This document shows positions 49,790 through 61,696 of a stretch of DNA of 64,000 nucleotides, piece after piece. Under the pieces are notes generated by a model. The model was not told where the DNA came from and made no database searches. It was given only the letters and a program-made list of their open reading frames with translations. Source of the stretch: Thysanoteuthis rhombus (lineage: Eukaryota > Mollusca > Cephalopoda > Oegopsida > Thysanoteuthidae); assembly GCA_963457665.1 (NCBI GenBank), contig OY735203.1, positions 25,567,634 to 25,631,633 on the forward strand, written 5' to 3'. Numbering within the stretch: the stretch's first letter is position 1; each line of letters begins with the position of its first letter. A program made the position numbers and the translations under genes.

Positions 49790-50515
49790 CAGAAACCTAG
49801 ACGGGGAGAATGAAGGAATCTGAGCAACCTCAGGTTCGCAGACGACATTGCCTTTTCAGAGAAAACCAACACGAGCTCCAACTTATGCTAGATGGAGTAA
49901 ATAAAGACAGCAAGAAAGTTGGCCTACATGAATTTCAACAAAACAAAGGTCATGTGCAACGATCACGTCGGAAATGAGAGAATAACAATCAGAATCGATT
50001 GTGCAAAACTAGGGAGAGGAGACCACTTTATCTACCAAGGACAACGAATCTCACTGATACCATCAAAAGATGAAGTCAAGTGAAGAATCACTCTAGGATG
50101 GCAAGCCTTCGTTAGAGCAAGCTCAAATCTAAAAAACAAGGAGATCTCATCAATCCTAAAAAGAAGGGTATAGTACCAATGCATCCTCCTGAAAGTCACA
50201 TAAGGAGCCAAAACATATAACCTGACCAAGAGACTGGCCTACAGACTGAGAAGCATGCAATGTGTACGTGGAATAATCATGCCCAACCTCACGTGTAGAG
50301 GTCACAAGACAGCTCAATATATCAGGGAGAGAAGAGGACAAGTGCGATCACATTAGCAACCGAGGTCGGCAGAATACAAGATGGAGAGACGAACCAAGCA
50401 AATTAGAAAGTAATGGCTCTGCGATGCCCACGATAGAGAGGTGTAGCGAATCCAGGGGAAAGTTTATGTCCAACGACGGATGATGAAAGACCAATGATGA
50501 TGATGATAATAAATC
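49790..50515 (+). mobile_element. LINE copy H with FADD box
   Basis: Starts just before the catalytic box 'LRFADDIAF' (FADD codons at 49835-49846). In largely one register it continues 'KTKVMCNDHV', 'ITIRIDCAKLG', 'AFVRASSNLKNKEISSILKR' and 'LTKRLAYRLRSMQCVRGIIM', then 'RGHKTAQYIRER'. The GHVARM/RDH block is deleted. It resumes with 'WLCDAHDREV' and 'GKVYVQRRMMKD' before a short GAT tail. Several stops. Upstream sequence (49000-49790) is not recognisably LINE. Confidence 0.85.
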
Positions 50516-50589
50516 CACCAAATCTTACTTTGATTTATTATTTGGTCTTCTTTTGAACAACGATTGCGTTTTAACACTGTTTATGACAT

Positions 50590-50680
50590 TCTTATTCTTC
50601 TTATTATTATTATTATTGCCACTATTATTATTGTCGTTGTTATCATTATTGCCACGATTATCATTATTCACATTATCATT
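50590..50680. repeat. TTA-rich simple repeat
   Basis: Imperfect TTA and TTG trinucleotides with GCCACTA interruptions, followed by a CA-rich stretch to about 50775. Confidence 0.85.
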
Positions 50681-50759
50681 AAGAAATAGATATGTAATCC
50701 AACATATATATTTATATACATGCACACACACATGCAATCATACAAGGAAACACACAAAT

Positions 50760-51052
50760 ACACACACATACATATACGGCAATTCAACGTCAGACCAAAT
50801 AACTTTGAGCACAGAATCAAAACACCAAATTATCCCAACTTACTCCCAGTAGAACTATACTTCCCCACCCCCAGCCGAAATTTTGGCACGGACGCGAGAT
50901 TCACACTCATTGAAATAATCGAAAAGTATTCGACTCCAAACACGACTGAAATCCTAGAAATACTTGAAGATATATCGATTAACACCCCTAAAACTTTCTC
51001 CCGTGACAGACTCAGCTCTAAACTTAACAACCCTAACCACACCGATCTCTAA
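50760..51052 (+). pseudogene. GIY-YIG endonuclease C-terminal remnant (PLE-like)
   Basis: One open plus-strand frame contains 'NFGTDARFTLIE', 'EILEILEDISIN' and 'KTFSRDRLSSKLNNPN'. This fits the tail of the GIY-YIG domain that ends Penelope-like retroelement proteins. There a conserved 'FTIIE' strand is followed by a helix and an 'FWI..L.T..P.GLN..L' motif; here FWI has become ISI and PxGLN has become SRDRLS. The catalytic GIY-YIG core would lie upstream but is replaced by CA-rich repeat sequence. Family assignment is from memory of the motif. If right, the host genome carries endonuclease-bearing PLEs, consistent with the ribozyme at 40703-40744. Confidence 0.5.
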
Positions 51053-51779
51053 CACCAAAAATCTTTTCACTCATATTTACTCTGTACTCACAAACTCACT
51101 ATTCTTCTACCAAGGTCCAAACATCCCTCAATATTCATATTCTCTTAGTTCCCACAAAACCCCACATCCACACCCGATCCCCTTTATGTATATTCAACAT
51201 TGGGAAATTCACAGTCACACAGTCTCCAACCCACAGAAATCCATGTATGATATTTCATAAGTACAACTCAAAGCCATCAGACTTTTCAGAACATACATAA
51301 CAAAGACCCCCAACTCCTCAATCTGAATTAACTCTAGAGATAACCTCATCCCCGACTTACCAAGTACCCAAACCGTCTAACACTAAACTACTAACCAGCT
51401 CCTCAGTATCCCTCATAACAATTACTGAAGAATGCTCACCCTCTCTGACCAGCACAACCGATAAAGTACCCATAACTGCTGCTACTACTCCCAACAGAAT
51501 ATCCAATAATACCTGGCATCACCATTATGACTCACAAAGAATTGTTTCTTGATTTCCATTTTTGCTTCCAAAACAAAACATCTTATGCTAGATTTATTTT
51601 CCACGGAAACCTTCCAACCATTGAAATATATACATATGTTACTGAAGATGCAAACCCCTCACGATACATATTTAGTATACTAATTAATTCATGTAAGAAT
51701 TAAATAACAAATTAAGTCTACATATACTTTTACTCCTGAGTCTGTCTCATTCCCTATTGTTCACACACACACACACATG

Positions 51780-51832
<53 letters not shown>

Positions 51833-51999
51833 ACCCATGTCATCTTATATAACGACTGTTCTATTAATTATGGATGATTATGTCATTTTTGATGCGACAT
51901 TAGTTCAATATTTGGGAAAAGGAGACTTCGATTTGGACGTAATGTTCTGATAGTACGTGCATTCACAGGAGTCTCAAGAGTGTTTGTTAGAAACCGTCA
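51053..51999. other. C/A-rich tail and (TA)n, no gene
   Basis: About 51053-51570 is C- and A-rich with many stops and may be the 3' part of the element upstream. A CA/TA microsatellite lies at 51762-51828. Nothing else is recognised. Confidence 0.5.
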
Positions 52000-52345
52000 A
52001 CTAAGTCTGTCAACATAGAATTCTTTAGTTCTTAGTTACTTTGATTGGTTGGCTATCTAAGTATCGCGACTATAGGCCGCCCGAATTGAGTTAGAGGGCT
52101 GAAAATCAACCTTCTCCAAAAATGTATGTAGTTTTGGGTTCAGTTCGCAATGTACGTTTACGTTGAACCTGTCTTCAGTCATGGTTGCTTTTGAAAAGTT
52201 AGTCATTTTCTACTAATCACAAAAGGCAAGAGAAGTGACATATTTTTTAACCCCCTTTTTCCCGATGTTTGAATTTCTCACCCCAACACAGCATGGTGCC
52301 AAAAGATGTTAGTCACATGACAGTCCCTATTGAGTGACTAACCAA
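52000..52345 (-). mobile_element. MITE-like family M1, minus-strand copy
   Basis: The minus strand reads 'agtcactcaatagggactgt', 'tggcaccatgctgtgttggg', ... and ends near 'tgttgacagacttagttgac' with 'ggtttcta', giving the family's two ends. It corresponds to the plus-strand copies at 14445 and 16330. Confidence 0.6.
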
Positions 52346-52426
52346 GCCCGTGTTATTATTACTATTCGATCTCGCACCGTTAGTGGCAGTGTTTGTGCAA
52401 GGCAGACGATGGGGGTAATGGTCGGT

Positions 52427-52453
52427 GGGGGTGGGGGTTGAGGGGGGACAGGG
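52427..52453 (+). other. G-quadruplex-forming motif
   Basis: Four G runs (GGGGG, GGGGG, GGGGGG, GGG) with loops T, TTGA and ACA in a local GC-rich island. It stands out in the surrounding AT-rich sequence. Confidence 0.7.
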
Positions 52454-52599
52454 AATGTGACGTTAGTAGCAGTCCGGGGAAAGTGAATGCAGATCGGTTG
52501 AGGAAGGTTGGAGGTTGTCTTTCTTCTCTCCTTTAGTCTCAGCTTTCTTCGTGACGGACGAAACAAACCACCAGTACAAGCTGTGTACCATATAATTTA

Positions 52600-52655
52600 G
52601 ATATATATAGAGAGGGAGAAAGACAGAGAAAGAGAGAGAGAGGAGGGGGAGATAT
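52600..52655. repeat. GA-rich simple repeat
   Basis: Short interrupted GA tract (gagagggagaaagacagaga and onward). Confidence 0.85.
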
Positions 52656-53272
52656 TTTAAATATTCAGTCTTAAAAGAGGTATGTGTGAGTATGTTTGTG
52701 ATTCTTTATGTGTGTATGTGTGTGTGAATGCTGGCTGTTATTTCTTGCAGTGAGGAACCAAGTGAAATGATTTGGACGCACGAAGCCTTCTATTTACACT
52801 AATCAGTAGGTATTGTTCTTCATGAAAACAACATTGCAAAAGAGTATATAATAACAAGATGGGCGAACTGCTTCGCTAATTTTTTTTTAGTGTTGCACAA
52901 AACCCATACACAAAACGGCTGGTCACGTGAGAAAAAAAATAAAAATACGGACCAAAAAGACATTGCAGCTCCTGATTCTTTCATTTCCCATCACTTATTT
53001 TTTCATTATTCCTCATGAATTTTCACACTAGTAACTCTAGCGAAAGATCGAGTGACAGCAAGTATACCCAGTACTCCAGCGTTCTCCTTCCTACTCTTTC
53101 TATGCTGTAGCCTAGATAGTTTCTTTTCTTCATCAGATCTCTGATTCTTCCAGATTTTTTGCGAGGGCCATTGTTCTTATCCTTTTAACCAGAATGGGCA
53201 CAATTGTTACATTACACAATCGTTTATATTACACAATATGTTAATTCTCAATCTTTTTCACTTTTACTCTGG

Positions 53273-53500
53273 TCTTATGGAATGGTGACATACGAATTTC
53301 TAGCAAAAAGTCTAATGGAACATTGACGTACGAAGTTCTACCAAAAAGTCTGATGGAATGGTGACATACGAATTTCTAGCAAAAAATAAGATGGAATGGT
53401 AGCATGCGAAGTTCTACCAAAAAGTCTGATGGAATCGTAACATACGAACTTCTACCAAAAAGTCTGATGGAATGGTGACATACTAAGTTCTACCGGAAAG
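53273..53500 (+). repeat. 38-bp minisatellite, six units
   Basis: 'atggaa' anchors recur at 53277, 53315, 53353, 53391, 53429 and 53467, exactly 38 bases apart. Units 1 and 3 carry 'aatttctagc', and units 2 and 4 carry 'aagttctacc', so the array looks like it grew partly as 76-bp dimers. Confidence 0.9.
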
Positions 53501-54539
53501 ATGAAGTAGTATACGCCATCATCGTTGTCGGCTAATACGTTTATCGGGAGTGTAGCAGTTAGCAATTATTAGTTGAGACAGAATTCCAGTTCACTAACCC
53601 TGTCAAAACTTCGCTCTGCTTACGACACCAGGTAATCCTAAATTGCTTCCCACCTGGGAACTGACGAGGCTTAACGTCGCTTAACATCGTTGATCAGGAC
53701 TGGTGTATCTAACAGGATTTGGACGTAGCTGATGTTTGATTTGAATTCGGCTGTGCATTTTTTGTCAAAAAGGATAAAAAAAAAGTTGGAGCTGACTCCC
53801 TAAAACAGTTGTTAGGATTGGCGAAATCTCTGGCCTTATATCTGCCAATCGAGGACACATTAAGACCCAACAAATTACGGTTAAGCCTCCTTGCAACGGT
53901 TCTCATTATAACGGCACTATTTAGTGACACATGCATTTTAACAGCATGTTTGGTTTATGCTTCTGCAAGACTATTGTCGGAAACTATACTTCTTCCCACG
54001 CAAACTAAAAAGTAAATAATATGCTTATCATTTTTAAAAAATCTACGTGCACTATCTATGCTTTTGATAATTTGCATGTTTTATTTTTTATCGTTATGAT
54101 GACACTTCTTGGGGGTTCCTTATTAACGGGACCTTAATGAAATATATAATAGACAGGCGTTGTACAATCAAGGGAAGGTATTCGGGCCTGTCGTAAGACT
54201 AGAAAATGAGTAAAAAAATGCAAATAAACTCGCCAGGGAAGCAAAAGGCTGCTATGACACTAGCTCGGCTGTCCATGGAAATAAGCCAAACACGAAGAGA
54301 GGATGCACAAACAAGTCCACAGCAACCGACTTGACTTCACCATGGGCAAAGCAAGAACCTATAAAGTTGGTACACCGTTAAGTTGCAAGTACAAGGATTA
54401 TATCAGATATTGAATTGAAAATCATTCCTTCGGTAATTGGGTAAATAGCATCAAGGGTAATTTCCCTTGTGGCATTGAACACTAGGACCAGAAATCTGGT
54501 CAGTGCTAACAGACAAGAAGCCTTAATGGCTAATGAGGT

Positions 54540-54932
54540 TCAAGCGAGACATCTGGTCATGAGAAGCTGTGGCACTTGGGACATCTCGCTCCTCAATGGA
54601 AAATTATATCGAGAAATAGTGGGCACTGAGATTAGAGCCAGGACGCATTCATGGAACGTTGTATGATGATTGTGACGTTGTACGGTGTCCCAATGGATAT
54701 CAGCGAGAGCCATGAACAGGAATATTTCACCTTTTTCGGGAATGCAGAGGAGGTTCGGTCTGTTGTCGGCTGCAATGGAGATTTTAACGTCTCCCTTACG
54801 TAAAAGGTCTTCAATGTGATCCCGGATGTCATTATATGCTGCAAGGGAAATCTGTAAGCGGTTCTTAACATCTGACGACCTCACCCCTGGCTCTGAAAAT
54901 CGGCCGTACAACTTGTTGCAGCGTGTCCCCAA
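54540..54932 (-). CDS. Unrecognised 130-codon open frame
   Basis: This is the longest open frame in the window that is neither low complexity nor antisense to a known repeat. It contains 'NRLQISLAAYNDIRDHIEDL', 'GDVKISIAADNRPNLLCIPE' and 'HWDTVQRHNHH'. Local GC content is higher than in the flanks. No signal peptide, membrane segment or known motif is visible, and no clear splice sites were found at its ends. A plus-strand frame overlaps it. It may be a fragment of a transposon ORF or an accidental frame; no function is proposed. Confidence 0.25.
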   Translation of the reverse strand: MGTRCNKLYGRFSEPGVRSSDVKNRLQISLAAYNDIRDHIEDLLRKGDVKISIAADNRPNLLCIPEKGEIFLFMALADIHWDTVQRHNHHTTFHECVLALISVPTISRYNFPLRSEMSQVPQLLMTRCLA

Positions 54933-54999
54933 ATTCCTGCAAACATGGACATAACTTGCTCCCTGGTTCAGAAAGCGCTGTCACACAAAAGTTTGGTTT

Positions 55000-57100
55000 T
55001 CAAAGCAGATTTTGATGATTTTTTAGATTGTAAACATTGTCGTGCAATCCATCCATTTTAGGATTCGAGTTGACGGATAAAATCGGCTTCGAGTTTGGAT
55101 ACTGCGTACTTCTCTAAAAATATGTCCTCCCCGTGGATTTGGTTGAAACGAATGGTGTTTGTGACGCCTCTAGCTCTAGCTAGAATGGTGATATGGGTCA
55201 CATAAGTTTAAAGGGGAATCTAAAAGGATTAATCCTTTTCTCATAACAGTCTAATTCCTTTCTCACACATCAGGTCAAAATGAACATTACAAGTGATTAG
55301 GAAAGATTGAATTCGGTAAATTTCGGCGGAAAATTAGCGTGCATAATGTGCGTGGAAGACACCAGATTATGTGACGCAGGGGTGGAAGGTTACGTACTGA
55401 ATCCACCCCAGATTAGGCAAGTAGGATGGGTGCAGCATCCGATCCCAGTCTTTTGAGGTTTTCACGAACCCCCACCACATTTTCCTTCTCACCATACCTG
55501 CTTGTATTTGTCTGCTCTAGAGCCCACCTAATTACCCCCCCCATTCATTTTGTCCACTTTCCCTTTCATTATGGGGACTCCCTGATTGTTTCTGGTAGAA
55601 CGAGTTAGGCAGATAAGAGCACAGAAAGAAGGTATAGTACCTAATCCCCAGGAAAAAGTACGCTTTCTATATCTTAATTGAAAAGAAGAAAAAAAGAAAA
55701 AAAAAAACAAGTAAAAATTTTCTTGACAAAAACTATTTCAGCTTTATTGCTGTTTTTTTTTTTTTCTAATTTCGGGCATATTCAAAAGACTTATGTTGCA
55801 GTTTCAAAAAAGATTTCAGCTGGTTTCACTTCTCTAGGGATCTAATCTTCATAGAAAAATATGAATATTTTTTGTAAGGGAAAGAGATTCCATTGAACTA
55901 AAAAAAAAGGGGGGGTATTGACTTTTCTTTCTCATAACGCTCTCTTACAAAATACCTTTTTCATGAAAAAAAAAAAAATCATTCATAAATGAATAAATAC
56001 CGGAACTTTTATTGAAATCGCCTCATTAGGTGATTTTTTTTTTTTTTGTAAATTTTAAAAATCCGTGTGTGTTTTCGGCTAAAATGTTCTAATGCAAATT
56101 ATTCCGCTGCACCGGTTTTCTCAGCGTAAACAACCTATCAAATGCAAATATCTCCGGGTTTATATGATGATGACAACGATTATCAAGGATGAAAAAAAAA
56201 TTAATTTTTAATTCTTAAAACGTTTACGTAGCGAAAAAAAAAAAAAATGAAAATGTATAAGTAGGGATTCGAGGAGCCAAATATGAAAATGTCTTGTGTT
56301 TACCACAACCCAAGGGAACGACAACCATTTCTAGCCTCTCGATGCGTTGCTCCTTGACATAAAAAAAAATAATTGAACTGGTTACAACCCAACCTCCTGC
56401 TGTGCTGATGCAAAAAAAAAAAAAACCACCCGTCCGCCTACCAACCATCCTATCAGTCACATGTATGCAATCCTGGCATCCCATGTCGACATTTCTGTTA
56501 AGATCCCTTTTCTTTTCCCTTCACTCTCTCTCCATTCATTCGCCCTTACTTGGGCTCACACAGATCTGTTGTGAACTGACACAGTGGGAGTTTCTTGAAC
56601 ACTGGCTTGAATCTACGTAATGCTACTGCTGAGTGAGGAAGGCAGTGTGCGTGTGGAATGGAACAACCACACACAGATGCATGCATGAGAAGGTACATAC
56701 GTTTCACCCAAGCTTTCACACACACACACGCACACACAAATATAGAGATAAAACCCTTACACACACATGCACTGAAATGGGCTTCCGCAAACGCAAGCAT
56801 GCTTAGAAATCCCTCGATTTCTCTTCACCCGCATACGAGACCCCTCAATATCGTACGCACTCATAAAGATACCGTCTCCACGTATACGAAGTTTACTCAT
56901 ACACAAACAAACGCACTCAAACTCACACGCGTACATCATCAAAAGTGAACCCGTATGTATATTCCCATCATCTTAATTTCTTATACTGACGCACAGGAAT
57001 GCATGCATGTATGCACCCAAAATTTCATGCTCGCGCCGACTTTCTGGTCAAGATCGGACGCAATGAATTCTCTACCCAATTCGCCCGAAGTCGTATCCCA
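55000..57100. other. No gene recognised; poly-A/T and CA-rich tracts
   Basis: Many A and T homopolymers (55690-56420), then CA-rich sequence (56650-56940). Short open frames here follow base composition and show no motif. Confidence 0.5.
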
Positions 57101-57117
57101 AGGACTAAGAACGTACG

Positions 57118-57235
57118 TTATCTCACAATTACTGCTATATTTCCAGGTCTAAGGGTCACTTTCAGGCGAAACTAATGTTTCGCCTGTAAATGCCCCTTAG
57201 TCTTGGAAACATTGCAGTAATTGAGGGATGAGTTA
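57118..57235. repeat. Near-perfect 55-bp-arm palindrome
   Basis: Arms are separated by only TAAT (57173-57176). The inner stem is 'aggcgaaac' against 'gtttcgcct'. Pairing continues outward through 'ggtctaagggtcac'/'tgccccttagtctt' and 'acaattactgctatatttcc'/'ggaaacattgcagtaattga'. It could extrude as a cruciform or encode a hairpin RNA. Confidence 0.8.
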
Positions 57236-57469
57236 TGTTCTATGATTCAGAGAAGAATCATGATCATAGATAAGAGGTTTTGGGGAATATTGAAGTCATT
57301 CTTTCGAGATGATAAACTTATCAAACAGAGTACCATCGTAGAAAGCTTTGCTTATCGTATCAGACAATTTGAACAACGACTGAAGAAATAACTTATAGAA
57401 GATGTCAAGTTGGCCTTCCCATGGAGTTCAATCAAACACGTTAGGAACAAAGACAACGATCGAAGTCAA

Positions 57470-58032
57470 TATCGCAGTAGTGGAGAAAGTATCACCTAAC
57501 TAGAACAACGAATACTGATGAAATCCTCAAAAAAAGAAGAAGAAAAAGTGAAGAATCATATTAGGCTGGGAAGCTTTCGGTAGAAAAAGCTCAACTTTCA
57601 GGAACACAAGAATCCCACTAGTCCTCGAAAGAAGGGTATAAAACCAATGCATCCTCTCAATAGTCACCTATGGAGCTGAAACATGAAATTTAATCGAAAT
57701 TTTGACTCCCGAACTGAGAACTATGCAATATGCACATGAGAGAATCGTGCTCAACCCTTCCATAGGAAGATCATGAGACAAAACAGAAAAGACAGTCGTC
57801 CGAGATATAGAAGCATTTAGAAAACTCAAATGGCAATGGGTCAGTGATATTGCAAAAATATCAGACAACCCCTGGATATCATGTCTCACAACATGGATCT
57901 TAACAGATCATATGCAAAATTGTGGCCTGCAGAAAATAGATAACTAGAAAAATTCGAAAAGTACTAGCTTCATAACGCACAAGATAGGTCTTGCGATTTC
58001 TAGAGGTCTATGTCCAAAGAAGGACTCTAAAG

Positions 58033-58065
<33 letters not shown>

Positions 58066-58066
58066 C
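57470..58066 (+). mobile_element. LINE copy I with (GAT)n tail
   Basis: Frames give 'LGWEAFGRKSSTFRNTRIPL', 'QCILSIVTYGAET', 'LRTMQYAHERIVLNPS', 'AFRKLKWQWVSDIAKISDNP' and a degraded 'VYVQR' equivalent, then GAT repeats at about 58036-58066. No FADD box is present. Weak coding-like similarity may begin as early as 57300. Inactive. Confidence 0.8.
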
Positions 58067-58069
58067 GAA

Positions 58070-59220
58070 TGTTTTCTGTATGGATAACAAACTTTTCGTT
58101 TTGGCCCAATATACCTATGGGGTCTGCACTTTCCCCTGTGACTTCTAACCTTACATGGAGTCCATTGAGGAGCTGGCCTTACGTTCTACTGTGTTAAAAC
58201 CATTTACTTTACCAGATACTTTATACATTAGCCTAATCAGGAATACTTATAAGTGTGTAGGATTCGAACGTTGATTCAGTTAACAATGCAAAAAAGAACT
58301 ATCATAATTTCGATTTAAGATGTCCAAGTAACTCAAGTTGAATGTTGTTCTTGAAGTTGCGATGATAGAAAAACAACACACATAGCTATATCTTAATTCA
58401 TACTTTCTGTGCTAAGAAAGGGATAATTTGTTGCTGTCAGCATCAAGCAAGGGTCATCGAGCAAAATGAGCCCCGAAATCTAAAGAAAGAATTGAGGTAT
58501 ATAAGTACCATCCTCAAATACGAATCCAAAAGTTTTGTGAATATCATGATATCAGGGGTGGTTTTCAATTGTGGAACTACTTTTCGAAACTTTGTTTCTA
58601 GAGTTAGTCAATTGAAAGAGGGGCAATTTAAAAATATTACATGTACCTGGAAAGTGGGGGAAAAGAATGCAAAGTAGAAACTAGCCGACCCTAGAAATCT
58701 CGAAGAATGTTTTTCGATTGACAGGTATTTTTCATACTCATACTATTAATAGTTATGCATCGTAGCTGAATATGAACTGATTTTCGTACAGTTCTCAGTT
58801 ATTTTATGATGTTGGCAGAGATATGCGCCCTCGGAGTTCTTTCTAGTTTTACTCGCTGATTCATACTATATATCATCTATAAATAACAGAAATATGCTAA
58901 GCTTTTTCTTTTCTTTCCCTATCTTTTTTCTGCCTTTGTCTCTACAGCCGATACCTATACAGTAATTTCTATAGTCTGCTGAAACTTCAAGCATTCTCGC
59001 TCAGTCAAGTAGACTAAAACATCAATCATCAAATTCTTGAGAACTACTATCTTTCATACCTCTTGGATCTACGGCCAGGATGGCTATCCGGATGTTTTCT
59101 CTTTGCTTTCATCTTTGACCACTTGTCTCCTCTTCAATTTGATTTATCTTTACTCCTAATTATATCCAGCATCCGTTTGCAAACTTGGCCTTTATATTTG
59201 ATTCAATTTATTTTCTAATT
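58070..59220. other. No feature recognised
   Basis: Unique-looking sequence with a 61-codon plus frame at 58492-58677 that shows no known motif. Confidence 0.45.
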
Positions 59221-59239
59221 TTGCATGTCGGTACTCCTC

Positions 59240-59530
59240 CCAAACCGATCACCGCAGCCAAGTGGTAGAGTGCTGGCTTCTGGTTCGGTAGGTAGAGGTT
59301 CAATCTATGGCCAAGTCAAGGCAAAGACTTTAAAACTGATATTTATTGGCTCTCTACTAAACACAAAGCAGAAAGAGTTGGATTGTGGCGGCTTTGAAAC
59401 TGGTGAGCTCAGTCAGGGTCAGGGTCCATCCATGATGGTTTCCCCAAGGACAAAGTACAGGGGAAGAAAATCTTGTACTGTATTACGCGATCAAGAACAA
59501 GGGACTCCTACGAATTGACATGGGAATAAA
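59240..59530 (+). mobile_element. tRNA-derived SINE
   Basis: Head 'gcagccaagtggtagagtgc' (box A region) and 'gtagaggttcaatctatggc' (perfect box-B core GGTTCAATC at about 59297) are spaced as in a tRNA. A body of about 200 bp follows, ending near 'ggactcctacgaattgaca'. The anticodon arm does not fold well, so this is a SINE and not a tRNA gene. A 97-codon frame across it is accidental. Confidence 0.6.
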
Positions 59531-60925
59531 CTTTCGTTCATAAGGCTATTAGGGTGGCGTATGCGGTTAAATCAATAGGTCCATAGCCTAATAGTGAAAA
59601 AAGCATTTTTCAACATAATCTCTTTTCTTGTGAATGCACTTGATTCTGTGAGGAATATTACTCACCTAGATCGAACATTATACAGTAAAAATTTCAGATC
59701 ACAATTTAGCTAACCTAAGTAAACATTGAAATATCAGAATCATCAACGGCTTCCTTAAATCATATATCGATTATCTGCGAGTATACTTCGAAGTCGATGT
59801 GACAATAATTTATCTATATAAAGAAATAACTTCTGGTTGTTAGTCTCCTTCCCGTCTCTCTCAATCACCATAAATGGAGCACTTGTAGTAATGTGTGATC
59901 CGAAGCTTTCCCTGACAAGGCATTCACAGTGACTTCAATTCTCACTGGTCGCTGCCAAATTTTGGCTTTAGCAAAATAAGGCTCGACATATCGAATAACT
60001 GCTTGCTACGATATTCGTATGATAGTAGACATTTGTTATACTATTTGTTCTCAATTAACTGAATCCTCCATCTTTGCTTCCAAGTCAGTATGAGAAATAA
60101 TTCATCGCCAAATTTATTTAATGAAAAATAATCAACTATATTTTATGTGTCACAGGGTAGAAAATCGTGAAAGAGGATTCTCATATTACTAGTACAGTAC
60201 TTGTCAAAAATGATGGGTAGCCTTTTACTGTATTAAGGTAATAGACCAAAAATATGCAGAATGTGGATCTTGAGGCAAATTTTAATCGAAAGTTTCTGAG
60301 CAAATGCAAAAACCTTGCCAGTTTGGAGTTTACAAATTTGTAGGAATGAAACTATAAAATTTATTGCTGATTTCTACCGACAAAATCAAATTCGTATTGC
60401 ACACGAGTAAAGCAGTGGTAAATATTGGATATGAATTATTGAGCTTAGATACTCAATTAGTAAACATTTGGTAATTGTTGCGCATTGTATACTCTTTGTA
60501 TCCACCCGTGAGATTTATGATTTCCGGTGACAATTTTTTTTTTCAAATTACTACGTCTGTCTCGTGACTTTAGCCGATTTTTATATCCACTTCCCTCTAC
60601 CTAGTCTGACTTACTGATAATACTTGCAGCTTGAAATCCAGACACTCTCTGTAGCACTAACTCGCGTGCATGACATCAGTTTACTAAGTTTTACGTTAGG
60701 CGATCGATTCGCAGTCGCGGTATTGTGTCTCAATTCTTTGTATCGGTTCAGAATAGCTCGGAAAACGAACAGACATCAACAAAAAAAAAGAAAGAAATTA
60801 TAATGATATTTATATAGTTAGATTTATGTACAATTAAAAAAAAGAAAACGGGTGTAAGACGCTTAATCTTTTAGCCAATTTATGATGCAGACAGGTCGTA
60901 ATTCATTCGCTACTTATACTTTGCG

Positions 60926-61024
60926 AATCATAACAGGCAGGAATATGCAAGATTTGTGTAAGTTGTGGACGAGATTCAACAGCAAATTTAATCATTCACC
61001 GACATCATATTCCATGAAACCCTC
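60926..61024 (+). repeat. 99-bp direct repeat, left copy
   Basis: From 'aatcataacaggcaggaata' to 'ccatgaaaccctc'. An equally long copy lies at 62828-62926 with six substitutions by my count. A GA tract begins 10 bases after this copy. Confidence 0.85.
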
Positions 61025-61034
61025 CATCCGACCC

Positions 61035-61040
61035 AGAGAG

Positions 61041-61071
<31 letters not shown>

Positions 61072-61122
61072 GAGAAAGAGAGAGAGAGGAGGGGGAGAGA
61101 GAAGGGGGAGGGAGAGAGCGAG
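61035..61122. repeat. (GA)n microsatellite, interrupted
   Basis: GA repeats with AAAA and GGGG interruptions. Confidence 0.95.
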
Positions 61123-61696
61123 AATGAAAAGATTTGAGTAATTGAAATAATCATGAAAGTAACATCAAATGCAAGGAGAGTGTCTGAGTCAAAGTAATTG
61201 TTTTCAGCAAATTCACCATAAACTAGAAGCTGGGATACGAAAACATATTTTTTATTCCAAAGCTTGTGTTACTAGTGGGTCTCTACATTCGAAGACGGAA
61301 ATCCAATATGGCAATGTATGTTATTCAGCCTCGTCTCGGACGTATTTGCATAAATCTCAGTGCATGTATGGCGTGTGGGAAATTGGAATCAAGGTTCAGG
61401 GTGGTAATTTACAGGGTATCACCAATATTAGCTTTATTCTATGGACTTTTCTATAAACAGATAGGCGACGATATGCGGGGATAGTATAATCAAATTTTAC
61501 GGGACCAAGGGAAGATGGAAAATGCATCTGTGTATACTTATTCACTTTTCCTCTTCTGGCAGACATTTTCCCCAACAAATCTCTACAATATCTTTCGCAG
61601 TCGACATGGATATTTTCGAGTACACGGATTCATAACAGTTTCTACATAAATAATTTTTTACCCATTACAAATAGCTACACTGGGGAAATTCAGGCG

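Noticed and set aside
53130-53165. Minus-strand CTGATGA...GAAAC as another hammerhead
   Set aside because: Only six bases separate the two core blocks, so stem II cannot form.
54469-54666. Plus-strand frame with 'GTWDISLLNGK' as a LINE endonuclease start
   Set aside because: The resemblance to the TWN motif of AP endonucleases is confined to a few residues, with no further endonuclease blocks downstream.
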